NCBI GenBank assembly: GCA_034429195.1
Contig: DAOUGQ010000010.1
Coordinates: forward strand, 62,001 to 126,000
Length of the DNA: 64,000 nucleotides
Reading direction: 5' to 3'
DNA from: UBA4782 sp034429195
GTDB lineage: Bacteria > Chloroflexota > Anaerolineae > Anaerolineales > Anaerolineaceae
Part shown: positions 24,708-32,666 of the stretch, in pieces
Layout: every line of letters starts with the position of its first letter
Numbering within the stretch: position 1 is the first letter of the stretch
Program-made: the position numbers and the translations under genes
Notes under the pieces: generated by a model
Databases searched by the model: none
Told to the model about the DNA's origin: nothing
The model's input: the letters and a program-made list of their open reading frames with translations, nothing else

Positions 24708-27239
24708 ATGAAATTACCACTAAGTTGGTTAAAAGAATATGTTGATATTGACCTGTCTTTAGAGCAACTTGCCCGCTCGCTAACGATGACGGGTCTGGAA
24801 GTGGAAGAGATCACTCTGGTTGGCTTGCCCATGCCAGCAGAGGAACATCTTGAATTTAAATATAGCGGGCTAACCTGGGAACGGGATAAATTTGTTGTTG
24901 CACAAATAAATGAGGTTATGCCTCATCCTAATGCTGACCGGCTGGTTTTATGCAAACTGGATGATGGAAATGGTGAATTGATCATTTTGACTGGTGCTCC
25001 CAACCTTTATCAATACAAAGGCACCGGTACACTGGAGAAACCAATCAAGGTGGCTTATGCGCGAGAAGGTGCCAAATTATACGACGGGCATCAACCAGGG
25101 CAGGTACTGACCACATTGAAAAGAGCAAAGATTCGTGGGGTAGATTCTTTCTCGATGGTTTGCTCTGAAAAAGAGCTAGGAATCTCTGATGAGCATGAGG
25201 GAATCATTATTTTAGATGATGACGCACCCACTGGTATGCCCCTGGTAGATTATATGGGAGATGCAGTGCTGGAAATATCCATTTTGCCAAACATGGTTCG
25301 AAATTCCTGTGTGATTGGCGTAGCGAGAGAGGTTGCAGCCATCACAGGAAAACCCTTAAAAATGCCCCAGCATCCGATTACAGCTACAGGTGAAAGTATT
25401 GAGGGAAAAGTCCAGATCAACATTACCAACCCAACCTTGAATCCCCGCTTCATGGTTGGGTTGATCAAAGGTGTCAGACCCATCCCCAGCCCATATTGGG
25501 TGCAGCGGAGGCTTCGATTGGCTGGTATGCGGCCAATTAATAGCATTGTGGACGCAACAAACTATGTTATGTTGGAAATTGGCGAACCACTGCATGCATT
25601 TGATTATGACACACTTGTCAGACGTGCCAATGGGAAATCTCCAACGATAATCACCCGGCCTGCTGAAGAAGGCGAAAAGCTTACCACTCTGGATGGAGTG
25701 GAGCGAACACTCTCTTCTTTTACAATCATGGTTGCAGACACTGCGGGTTCGCTATCTCTGGCTGGTGTAATGGGAGGCATGGAAAGCGAAGTAACGGAAA
25801 ACACACGAAACGTTCTGCTGGAAGGTGCATCCTGGAATTTTGTGAATATCCGCCGAACAGTAACTGCACAGAAGCTGCCATCCGAAGCTGCGTATCGCTT
25901 TTCGCGGGGTGTACATCCTGCTTTAGCAGAAGAAGGCGTGCTGCTGGGATTGCAGCGTATGGCTGCCTGGGGTGGTGGTGAAATAGCGAAAGGTGTTGTG
26001 GATTCATATCCACAACCCTATATTGATCCCCAAATTACCTTATCAGTTGGCTCGGTAAAACAACTGTTAGGCATCGACCTCACACCAACACAAATTGCTG
26101 ACATGCTCACGCGCCTTGAGTTTATTTGTGAGGTAAAAGGAGACACTGTTATCGTTCAATCTCCATCTCATCGTATGGATATTGGAACTGGTGTAGTTGG
26201 CGAAGCAGACTTGATGGAAGAAATCGCCCGGTTATATGGGTATGACAATTTCCCGACAACCGGTTTGCGGGGAGAAATTCCTCCAGCCTTCAGTGATCGT
26301 ACAATTCAACTCGAAGATATGATTCGTGACTTTCTTGTCGAGTTTGGATTACAGGAGATCATTACCTATCGTTTTACTTCTCCTGAGCGTGAAGCTCGCA
26401 TGCTTCCGGCCAGTTCGATACTCGAAGAACAGGAATATGTGCGATTGCAGAATCCCATTTCTCCTGATCGCGTGGTGATGCGACGAGACCAAATGGCAGC
26501 CATGCTAGAAGTGTTGGAGAAAAATGCTCGCATATCTCAAAGGTTGGCATTATTTGAGATTGGTCAGGTATTTCTCCCACAGCCAGACCAACAATTACCT
26601 TTGGAACAGACAAGATTATCCATAACAATTACTGGTCTCCAGCAGAAACCAGCCTGGGATCGGCCTAACAGCAAGAATATGGATTTCTTTGATTTGAAAG
26701 GTATTATCGAATCTCTTCTAGACAATCTTCATCTGGAAGGCATTGTGTATCAACCCGTTGAGAGAATGCCCTACCACCCTGGGAAATGCGCTTTGATACT
26801 GAAAGATGATCAAGAATTGGGAATTTTTGGCGAGCTGCATCCATTGGTAAAACAAAACTACGATCTCGGTGCAGCTCCCGTATTGGCGGCGGAGTTACAG
26901 CTTGGCATAGTCATGCAACATATTCCGGAGAGGTATGAAATCGAAGCAATTCCCACCCATCCTCCTGTGTTGGAGGACCTGGCTGTCATTGTCGATGAAG
27001 AAATACCTGCTGTTAAAGTTGCAGAGACGATCGCACAAGGTGGCGGAAACTTACTGAAGGATATCAGGTTATTTGATGTCTTTCGTGGTGAGCAAATTGG
27101 TACAGGCAAGAAAAGCCTGGCATATTCCCTCACCTACCAGGCTGCTGATCGCACTCTCACAGATAAAGATGCAACCCAGATACGCCAGCGTATCATCCGT
27201 CGTCTAGAGCACGAGTTAAATGCGAGAATAAGAAGCTAA
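24708..27239 (+). CDS. pheT: Phenylalanyl-tRNA synthetase beta subunit
   Basis: An 843-residue beta subunit that completes the alpha2beta2 enzyme. Domains in order: N-terminal B1 part (MKLPLSWLKEYVDIDLS), tRNA-binding EMAP-like B2 domain with an insert (about residues 60-180), B3/B4 editing domain (about 230-400, with VDATNYVMLEIGEPLHAFD and GVMGGMESEV), B5 domain, catalytic-like core, and C-terminal anticodon-binding FDX-ACB domain (about 750-843, PPVLEDLAVIVDEEI). AGGAAGG precedes the ATG. A hairpin terminator lies at 27275-27309. Confidence 0.97.
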   Translation: MKLPLSWLKEYVDIDLSLEQLARSLTMTGLEVEEITLVGLPMPAEEHLEFKYSGLTWERDKFVVAQINEVMPHPNADRLVLCKLDDGNGELIILTGAPNLYQYKGTGTLEKPIKVAYAREGAKLYDGHQPGQVLTTLKRAKIRGVDSFSMVCSEKELGISDEHEGIIILDDDAPTGMPLVDYMGDAVLEISILPNMVRNSCVIGVAREVAAITGKPLKMPQHPITATGESIEGKVQINITNPTLNPRFMVGLIKGVRPIPSPYWVQRRLRLAGMRPINSIVDATNYVMLEIGEPLHAFDYDTLVRRANGKSPTIITRPAEEGEKLTTLDGVERTLSSFTIMVADTAGSLSLAGVMGGMESEVTENTRNVLLEGASWNFVNIRRTVTAQKLPSEAAYRFSRGVHPALAEEGVLLGLQRMAAWGGGEIAKGVVDSYPQPYIDPQITLSVGSVKQLLGIDLTPTQIADMLTRLEFICEVKGDTVIVQSPSHRMDIGTGVVGEADLMEEIARLYGYDNFPTTGLRGEIPPAFSDRTIQLEDMIRDFLVEFGLQEIITYRFTSPEREARMLPASSILEEQEYVRLQNPISPDRVVMRRDQMAAMLEVLEKNARISQRLALFEIGQVFLPQPDQQLPLEQTRLSITITGLQQKPAWDRPNSKNMDFFDLKGIIESLLDNLHLEGIVYQPVERMPYHPGKCALILKDDQELGIFGELHPLVKQNYDLGAAPVLAAELQLGIVMQHIPERYEIEAIPTHPPVLEDLAVIVDEEIPAVKVAETIAQGGGNLLKDIRLFDVFRGEQIGTGKKSLAYSLTYQAADRTLTDKDATQIRQRIIRRLEHELNARIRS

Positions 27240-27274
27240 CCGACAGTAAGTTTATTCATTTTTCAATAGTAAGT

Positions 27275-27309
27275 CAGACTCCCGAAAACTCTAAGATTTT
27301 GGGAGTCTG
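27275..27309 (+). terminator. Terminator after pheST
   Basis: CAGACTCCC (27275-27283) pairs with GGGAGTCTG (27301-27309), with a 17-base inner part that can pair further. Only three T residues follow. Confidence 0.7.
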
Positions 27310-27519
27310 TTTACGAATATATCATCACAGGTTTCATTCTATTGGCAAATGTTCACCCACATCACGTGTGGTATAAGCCACTTCGTTCAATAGGACAAGA
27401 AGATTTAACCCATTTTAGAATGACATGGAAATTCTTCCCCATATTCTTAATTCTATATAAAAGGGTGAGGTGCAGGTGGTGGAAGGTACAAACAATGCCT
27501 TACGACCGGGAAGAAAATT

Positions 27520-27627
27520 ATGAGTTCGTTCATCATTAAAACCGAAAATTTGAAGAAGTTTTTTAGGTGATTTTCGTGGCGATTTATCGTCTTCAGGGTT
27601 TGGTTTCAAGGATGTCAGCCTGAATAA
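27520..27627 (+). pseudogene. Remnant of an ABC transporter ATP-binding gene, N-terminus only
   Basis: An ATG at 27520 opens MSSFIIKTENLKKFFR and then a stop, the usual first strand of an ABC ATPase (I.TENLTK.FG.F.AV..V). Continuing in the shifted frames gives GDF and then VAIYRLQGLV, which resembles the next segment. No Walker A follows. The likeness covers about 25 residues only, so this is tentative. Confidence 0.3.
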
Positions 27628-27654
27628 CAATTAATAAAACAGGTGTTAAACCAG

Positions 27655-27683
27655 CCCCCCGAAATCTTGAAGACTTCGGGGGG
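27655..27683 (-). terminator. GC-rich hairpin after the BtpA-family gene
   Basis: CCCCCCGAA pairs with TTCGGGGGG, and TCT with AGA inside after one mismatch. It lies 27 bases past the stop of the minus-strand gene. The T tract is weak. Confidence 0.55.
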
Positions 27684-27709
27684 GGATGCTTACAATCGTT
27701 AAGAATTCA

Positions 27710-28519
27710 TTACTTGCGGAAAGATTTCACTTTATCCATGAACTTCTTTACACGAGCAACATCAACGGCGTTTTCAAAAATACCATCTTTCTTGAAAGTT
27801 GTGCCTACCACTGCTCCATCTGCAATGCTCAATTGATTCTCTACATTTTCCAGCCGTACACCGGTGTTGGCAAAAACAACAGTATTGGGTACTGCATTTT
27901 TAACCTTCTGCAAGATCTGCGAATCGGTTTCTGTGCCAGCAGTCAATCCTGAAACACACAGAGCATCGGGTTTATTATTGAACACAGTGCTGCGGGCAAT
28001 GCTTACAATATCGCGATCAGCCAGGTAGCGAGCTGCTTCCGGAACAATGTTATATAACAATTTTACATTTTCAGCACCAATCGCATACTGATGACGAACA
28101 GTCTCACCCACGTTGGTATTCCATAAACCAAAATCGCTGGCATATACACCCGTGATGATCTCACGAATGAATTTCGCCCCCGTTGCCACTGCCAGGCTTA
28201 ACGACTGTTTTGGATCCCACAAAACGTTCACTCCAAAGGGGATGCTGATCTCAGGCATTAATTCACCAATAACACGTGCCATAGCTGCGACCGTCTCGGT
28301 TTTCACAGAAGTCAGATAGGGCAGGCTGAATTCATTCGAGAACATAACAGCATCCACTCCACCTTCCTGTAAAGCCAATAAGTCATGTCGTGCAGCTTCC
28401 AGTACTTTTTTCATCCCACCAGCCTTATCAAACCCCGGATCACCAGGCATAGCCTGCATGTGACACATAGCAATAATGGGTTTTTCCGTTCCAAATACTT
28501 CTTTTGTCCAGTAACTCAT
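27710..28519 (-). CDS. BtpA/SgcQ family protein
   Basis: A 269-residue TIM-barrel-like protein of the BtpA family, which includes cyanobacterial BtpA (photosystem I stability) and SgcQ from a sugar operon. The N-terminus IIAMCHMQAMPGDPGFDKAGG and VDAVMFSNEFSLPYLTSVK, then FIREIITGVYASDFG and DALCVSGLTAGTETD, follow the family pattern. It has no membrane segment. AAGGAG precedes the ATG. It lies 52 bases after a DeoR-type regulator gene on the same strand, so it is likely in that operon and metabolic in role, as with SgcQ. The reaction is not established for the family. Confidence 0.85.
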   Translation of the reverse strand: MSYWTKEVFGTEKPIIAMCHMQAMPGDPGFDKAGGMKKVLEAARHDLLALQEGGVDAVMFSNEFSLPYLTSVKTETVAAMARVIGELMPEISIPFGVNVLWDPKQSLSLAVATGAKFIREIITGVYASDFGLWNTNVGETVRHQYAIGAENVKLLYNIVPEAARYLADRDIVSIARSTVFNNKPDALCVSGLTAGTETDSQILQKVKNAVPNTVVFANTGVRLENVENQLSIADGAVVGTTFKKDGIFENAVDVARVKKFMDKVKSFRK

Positions 28520-28571
28520 TTTTAACTCCTTGAAAACGAAATCAATTTTTAAACATCAAAATTCTTGCAAC

Positions 28572-29348
28572 CTAAACCAACCTGGTTTTCACTTGCCATT
28601 CTTTCAATCGGCTTTGCCACTCCGGAGTTAAACCCGAATCCGTAATGATAAGATCGATTTTTTTGAGATCAACCACATTGGCAAAACCTGTTTTGAGAAA
28701 TTTTGACGAATCAGCCAACAGAATCACCTCTTCAGCAGCAGCAATCATTGCTTGCTTGATTGCTATTTCTTCCATATTGACGTTTGAAATGGTGCCATCC
28801 TCATGGATGGCATCAGCAGCCAGGAAGGTTTTCTTCACCCTGATATTACGAATAAATTGCTCTGTTTGTGATCCTAGTAGAGTATACACGTTAGCTCTTG
28901 CTGTTCCACCAGTACAGATCATCGTGATCGAGGGATTCACCGCCAACAGGCAAGCAATTTTAATATCATTGGTCACTACCGTGAGCCGGCGCAGTGTCAC
29001 AAGTTGTTCTGCAAATTTATACATGGTCGAACCGGAATCAAGGATGATGATATCACCATCACCAACAACCTTCATGGCTTCCCGAGCAATTCGCTGCTTT
29101 TCTTCAACATACTGCCTGGCTTTAATTTCATAGGGCAATTCAGGTATTGCACCCTCACCAACCTGAATTGCACCGCCTCGGGCTCGAACACATCTCCCTT
29201 GCTCCTCCAGAGAAAGCAAATCTCTGCGGATAGTAATAGGATTTACTCCTAGTTGTTGCGCAAGCACGCTTATCTGGACGAATCCTTTCAGGTGTAGTTC
29301 GTTTAATATTGCAGCATGTCTTTCTTCGGTTAACATATTATGTGTCAT
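28572..29348 (-). CDS. DeoR/GlpR-family transcriptional regulator
   Basis: A 258-residue regulator of sugar metabolism. A DeoR helix-turn-helix occupies residues 5-60 (ERHAAILNELHLKGFVQISVLAQQLGVNPITIRRDLLSLEEQG). The DeoR C-terminal sensor domain follows with DSGSTMYKFAEQL, VTNDIKIA and DAIHEDGTISNVNMEEIAIKQAMI; such domains bind phosphosugars. Neither the ATG at 29348 nor that at 29336 has a clear ribosome site. It is the first gene of a unit with the BtpA/SgcQ-like gene. Three ATTTGTA repeats around its promoter suggest autoregulation. Confidence 0.92.
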   Translation of the reverse strand: MTHNMLTEERHAAILNELHLKGFVQISVLAQQLGVNPITIRRDLLSLEEQGRCVRARGGAIQVGEGAIPELPYEIKARQYVEEKQRIAREAMKVVGDGDIIILDSGSTMYKFAEQLVTLRRLTVVTNDIKIACLLAVNPSITMICTGGTARANVYTLLGSQTEQFIRNIRVKKTFLAADAIHEDGTISNVNMEEIAIKQAMIAAAEEVILLADSSKFLKTGFANVVDLKKIDLIITDSGLTPEWQSRLKEWQVKTRLV

Positions 29349-29417
29349 TTGTAAACATATTTATGTTCTAATTTGTACCTATTTGTATATTGTAGACGAA
29401 ACCTTGCCAACTGTCAA
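29347..29417 (-). promoter_or_regulatory. Promoter and direct repeats upstream of the DeoR gene
   Basis: Minus strand TTGACA (29412-29417), 17 bp, TACAAT (29389-29394). ATTTGTA occurs at 29347, 29371 and 29381 on the plus strand, around the transcription start. The repeats are candidate DeoR binding sites. Confidence 0.6.
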
Positions 29418-29451
29418 TCTGCCATGAACACTATTTTCTGCCGGCTACTGA

Positions 29452-29480
29452 TTGAAACCCCTTAAGCTGTGTGCTAATAT
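29452..29480 (+). promoter_or_regulatory. Plus-strand promoter upstream of the SRPBCC gene
   Basis: TTGAAA (29452-29457), 17 bp, TAATAT (29475-29480). A hairpin lies some 70 bases downstream at 29551, so a short RNA of about 85-90 nt or an attenuated leader is predicted. Confidence 0.5.
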
Positions 29481-29550
29481 TTAATTGAAGAATTAATAGC
29501 AGGTCGTTTGAACATCCGTAAAAACATATCAACAGCATTCCAATCCTACA

Positions 29551-29571
29551 CGACTCCAATTATGGGAGTCG
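29551..29571 (+). terminator. Hairpin in the leader of the SRPBCC gene
   Basis: CGACTCC (29551-29557) pairs with GGAGTCG (29565-29571), followed by TTATTTATT. It lies between the promoter at 29452 and the gene at 29623 and could be an attenuator. Confidence 0.6.
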
Positions 29572-29622
29572 TTATTTATTAAAAATCGACCAGAGGACTA
29601 AGTTTTATGAAGAGAGGATATT

Positions 29623-30066
29623 ATGAACAAGATCCATAAATCCATCACCATTCATGCTCCGGTGGAAAAAGTTTACAAATTCATGACAAACCCCAATAAT
29701 CTATTAGAAATCTGGCCAAGCATGGTCGAAGTTCACAAGGTTGAAATGAAACCAGATGGATGGCATCGTTTTGATTGGGTATACAAAATGGGTGGATTGA
29801 AATTCTCCGGTTGGGGAGAAGCAACGGAGGTGAAAACCAATCAATTTGTTCAGGTGACAAATAGAAGTGGTATTCCCAGCAAGTTTGATTGGACATATGA
29901 GAAAGTGGGAGAAGATACAAAAATCACCATGGATGCTGAATATACAGTGCCAGTTCCACTGATCAATAAACTGGCAGAATCAATCATTGTTAAAATGAAT
30001 GAAAAAGAGGCTGAAATTCTGCTTTCGAATCTGAAAACACGCATGGAAGAAGGAGAAAAAGATTGA
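29623..30066 (+). CDS. SRPBCC-family protein (START/polyketide-cyclase-like)
   Basis: A 147-residue soluble protein with the SRPBCC helix-grip fold: HKSITIHAPVEKVYKFMTNPNNLLEIWPSMVEV at the start, GWGEATEVKTNQFVQVTN and FDWTYEKVGEDTKITMDAEYTVP in the middle, and a long C-terminal helix (residues 108-145). Family members bind lipids or other hydrophobic ligands in a deep cavity; the ligand here is unknown. GAGAGGAT precedes the ATG. It lies between the divergent DeoR unit and the aldehyde oxidoreductase operon, with its own promoter and a hairpin in the leader. Confidence 0.85.
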   Translation: MNKIHKSITIHAPVEKVYKFMTNPNNLLEIWPSMVEVHKVEMKPDGWHRFDWVYKMGGLKFSGWGEATEVKTNQFVQVTNRSGIPSKFDWTYEKVGEDTKITMDAEYTVPVPLINKLAESIIVKMNEKEAEILLSNLKTRMEEGEKD

Positions 30067-30136
30067 GAATAATATAATACTACGATGCATTAGCAACTTA
30101 CTGTAATCTCAAAATATCCATTCTCAATAAAAATAG

Positions 30137-30165
30137 TTGACTTAATATTTGGCATATGCTACTAT
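30137..30165 (+). promoter_or_regulatory. Promoter of the aldehyde oxidoreductase operon
   Basis: TTGACT (30137-30142), 17 bp, TACTAT (30160-30165). The predicted start near 30172 leaves a leader of about 265 bases. Confidence 0.65.
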
Positions 30166-30171
30166 GATTTC

Positions 30172-30435
30172 GTTCTACATTAAGACCTCTCTATTCCACA
30201 TTTTAGCCAAAATTTAATAGTCCTCCGATTCACATTTTCCCTCAGGGAAGTGTGAACGATACGGTATGGCAAGCAATTGCCATACCCGCCAGTGCGCAAA
30301 GGAGGTTTTCTCCGTCACAAAACGGGGAATATTTCAATTGCGTCTATTTTTGTTTAAGGAGGGATTTCTTAAAAAAAGCTTTTTGCTTTAAATCACCAGG
30401 TTGTTCCATTCATTAGCTTACGAAAGGAGTGACAT
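30172..30435 (+). promoter_or_regulatory. Long structured leader before the aldehyde:ferredoxin oxidoreductase, candidate riboswitch
   Basis: CCTCC (30222-30226) can pair with GGAGG (30301-30305) and enclose two strong hairpins. The first is TTCACA (30229-30234) with TGTGAA (30251-30256), continued by TTCCC-TCA-GGGAA. The second is GGTATGGCAA (30263-30272) with TTGCCATACC (30277-30286), closed by a GCAA tetraloop. CCGT/ACGG and AAAGC/GCTTT hairpins follow before the gene. Molybdenum or tungsten cofactor (Moco/Tuco) riboswitches are known ahead of such genes. The identity here is inferred from position and fold, not from a matched consensus. Confidence 0.5.
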
Positions 30436-32202
30436 ATGTGGTTTCTACGTATTAATATGAAAGATCAAACAAGCCAGTTAACCGAAGTGCCAGAAAAGTA
30501 CAAAAAACTGGCAGGACGTGGGATGACATCGAATCTCATCGCTGACGAAGTTCCTCCGCTTTGCCATCCCCTTGGGCCAAATAACAAATTAATTTTTGCA
30601 CCAGGTTTTACCACAGGTACTACAGCTTCTACTTCATCCCGTATTTCAGTTGGTGCAAAATCTCCCCTGACTGGAGGTATCAAAGAAGCTAATGCTGGAA
30701 CCAGTTGGGCTCCAGGTTTAGCGAAAATGCAGATTAAAGCGCTTATTGTCGAAGGGCAACCCGAGATGAAAGGCAAATATTGGGGGATATTGCTCAGTTG
30801 GGATAAAGTTACGGGAAAGCCAAAAGTAGATTGGTTTGACGCTTCTGAATATACCGGAGAAGATTTGTACAAAACTTTCTCGAATATATATGAAAAGTTC
30901 CAAGATCGCCGCATTTCAATTTGTAGTGTTGGAGCAGCAGGTGAATTTGGTTATGCCAATTCGGGGATAGTTTTTAATGACATGGCTCAACGCCCCAGCC
31001 GTTACGCCGGGCGAGGTGGGCTTGGTGCAGTGATGGCCAGCAAAGGATTGAAATTTATTGCACTGGATGATCGGGATTCTCCTGGAGTTTCCATCGTTGA
31101 CAAAACCTTGTTCGAATCAGGTCGCACAAAATTAAATGATGCACTTAATACGCATGCAATTACGAAACCTAAAGGAGCTCTAAATTCATTTGGCACCGCC
31201 GTACTCATAAACATTTTGAATGAAGCAGGTGGATTACCCACCCGAAATTTTTCGAGTGGGCGGTTCGAGGGAGCTGCAAAAATTGCAGGTGAAGCAATTT
31301 TTGAAGGAAATAAACAACGCATGGGAGACGAGATTTACAACCACCCATGCAGTCCAGGTTGTATTATTAAATGTTCTAATACCTGGTATGGGCAAAATAA
31401 GAAAGAAATTACCTCTTGCGTTGAATACGAATCTGATTGGGCTTTAGGTGCCAATTGTGGTATTGATGATCTTGATGTAATTGCAGAACTGATACAACTT
31501 TGTAATGCTTATGGCCTTGATACGATCGAAACAGGTGACACCCTGGCAGTTGCAATGGAAGCTGGTGTATTGCCCTTTGGTGATGGGAAAGGTGCAATTG
31601 ATATTGTTCACAAGATGGGAAAAGGTGAACCTATCGGTCGAATGTTGGGCGGCGGAACAGGTACCACTGGTAAAGTATTAGGAGTAACAGATGTTCCTGC
31701 GGTAAAAGGCCAGGGAATGCCAGCTTACGAGCCACGTGCGGTTAAGGGTATCGGTATAACCTATGCCACGACTCCGATGGGTGCAGATCACACGGCAGGA
31801 TATACCATTGCGCCTGAGATTCTTGGTGTCAGCGGTAAACAAGATCCCCTCTCACCTGAAGGAAAAGCAGCTCTTAGTCGCGCATTCCAGGCAACCACAG
31901 CTTTCATTGATTCTACTGGTCATTGCCTCTTTATTGCCTTTGCTATCCTGGATATCGCCAGCGGTTTTGAAGGGATGATCGAAGAAGTAAATGGGGTTTT
32001 AGGTACCAAGTGGACGGCAGATGACATTGTGAAACATGGTGGCGAAATCCTCAAAGTGGAACGTAAATTCAACGAAGCTGCGGGGATTAACAAAGAAGCA
32101 GATCGTGTGCCCGAATTTATGAAGTTTAAACCATTACCACCACATGACCATGTCTTTGATGTTCCAGATGATGCGCTTGACTCGGTATTTAGAGATTTAT
32201 AA
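30436..32202 (+). CDS. Aldehyde:ferredoxin oxidoreductase family protein (tungsten/molybdenum-pterin)
   Basis: A 588-residue member of the AOR family, cytoplasmic enzymes that oxidise aldehydes to acids with ferredoxin and hold a bis-tungstopterin and one 4Fe-4S cluster. Cluster ligands are Cys305, Cys309, Cys313 (CSPGCIIKC) and Cys497 (STGHCLFIAF), the spacing expected for AOR. The N-terminal domain has FAPGFTTGTTASTSSRISVGA, and the middle has SRYAGRGGLGAVMASKGLK and ANCGIDDLDVIAELIQLCNAYG. GAAAGGAG precedes the ATG. Two MoaD-like genes follow in the same direction, as in other AOR operons. The aldehyde substrate is unknown; the nearby TPP-dependent dehydrogenase could supply one. Confidence 0.94.
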   Translation: MWFLRINMKDQTSQLTEVPEKYKKLAGRGMTSNLIADEVPPLCHPLGPNNKLIFAPGFTTGTTASTSSRISVGAKSPLTGGIKEANAGTSWAPGLAKMQIKALIVEGQPEMKGKYWGILLSWDKVTGKPKVDWFDASEYTGEDLYKTFSNIYEKFQDRRISICSVGAAGEFGYANSGIVFNDMAQRPSRYAGRGGLGAVMASKGLKFIALDDRDSPGVSIVDKTLFESGRTKLNDALNTHAITKPKGALNSFGTAVLINILNEAGGLPTRNFSSGRFEGAAKIAGEAIFEGNKQRMGDEIYNHPCSPGCIIKCSNTWYGQNKKEITSCVEYESDWALGANCGIDDLDVIAELIQLCNAYGLDTIETGDTLAVAMEAGVLPFGDGKGAIDIVHKMGKGEPIGRMLGGGTGTTGKVLGVTDVPAVKGQGMPAYEPRAVKGIGITYATTPMGADHTAGYTIAPEILGVSGKQDPLSPEGKAALSRAFQATTAFIDSTGHCLFIAFAILDIASGFEGMIEEVNGVLGTKWTADDIVKHGGEILKVERKFNEAAGINKEADRVPEFMKFKPLPPHDHVFDVPDDALDSVFRDL

Positions 32203-32423
32203 ACTACTCGACGGACCGATATTGAGTTCTTGATGATTTTCAATCTAAGAACCCAATATCATCATTCGCTTGCCCAATGTAACGCCTGATGGCGGGGATT
32301 GATTACTGATCACCCTGCCATCAGGTTAACGGTACCCGACTATCCAACTGATATAACAATTAAGGATCAGAATATTATTGCTCAACCAGGCATATTTTTC
32401 AATAATTATCAAGAGGAAATACC
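32203..32423 (+). other. Spacer with inverted repeats between the AOR gene and moaD-like gene
   Basis: Two long imperfect hairpins: GATATTGAGTTCTT with AAGAACCCAATATC (about 32218-32261), and CCTGATGGC with GCCATCAGG (about 32285-32326). Neither has a T tail. They may stabilise the AOR message or partly terminate it. Confidence 0.45.
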
Positions 32424-32666
32424 ATGATCATTCATGTGAAGCTGTTTGCCACATTAAAGAAATACGCTCCGGATGGAGAATCGGCAAAATCATTTCCCTT
32501 AGAAGTAACAGAAAATTCTTCTCTCGGCGACTTGATCCACTTATTAAACATACCCAATGAAGAGGCAAAAATCTGTTTTGTAAATGGACATGCAGAAGAA
32601 CCAGATTATGTATTGAAAGAAAACGATGAAATTGGAATATTTCCACCAGTGGGAGGGGGATCATGA
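32424..32666 (+). CDS. MoaD/ThiS-family sulfur carrier-like protein
   Basis: An 80-residue ubiquitin-like protein. VKLFATLKKYAPDG at the start and DEIGIFPPVGGGS at the end are typical of MoaD relatives encoded with AOR-family enzymes. MoaD and ThiS carry sulfur as a thiocarboxylate on a C-terminal Gly-Gly; here the glycines are followed by one serine, so removal of that residue would be needed or the protein has a different role. AGAGGAAA precedes the ATG. The stop overlaps the next gene's start by 4 bases. Probably in the AOR operon and acting in pterin-cofactor supply. Confidence 0.85.
   Translation: MIIHVKLFATLKKYAPDGESAKSFPLEVTENSSLGDLIHLLNIPNEEAKICFVNGHAEEPDYVLKENDEIGIFPPVGGGS

Larger units (their letters stand above)
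27240..27709. other. Intergenic region after pheT
   Basis: About 470 bases with the pheT terminator, a short ABC-ATPase-like remnant (27520 onward) and a GC-rich hairpin at the far end. The frames at 27342-27539 (plus) and 27415-27630 (minus) have no ribosome site and no recognised family. Confidence 0.5.

Noticed and set aside
27342..27630. Frames of 65 and 71 codons after pheT
   Set aside because: No ribosome site, no recognised family, and overlap with a better ABC-ATPase-like remnant.
30222..30305. Leader considered as a cyclic di-GMP or cobalamin riboswitch because of GCGCAAAG and GCCAGTG words
   Set aside because: The surrounding conserved parts of both classes are missing and the gene context is wrong.
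30465..30914. 149-codon minus frame inside the aldehyde oxidoreductase gene
   Set aside because: It is fully antisense to conserved AOR sequence with cluster cysteines; the AOR frame is the real one.
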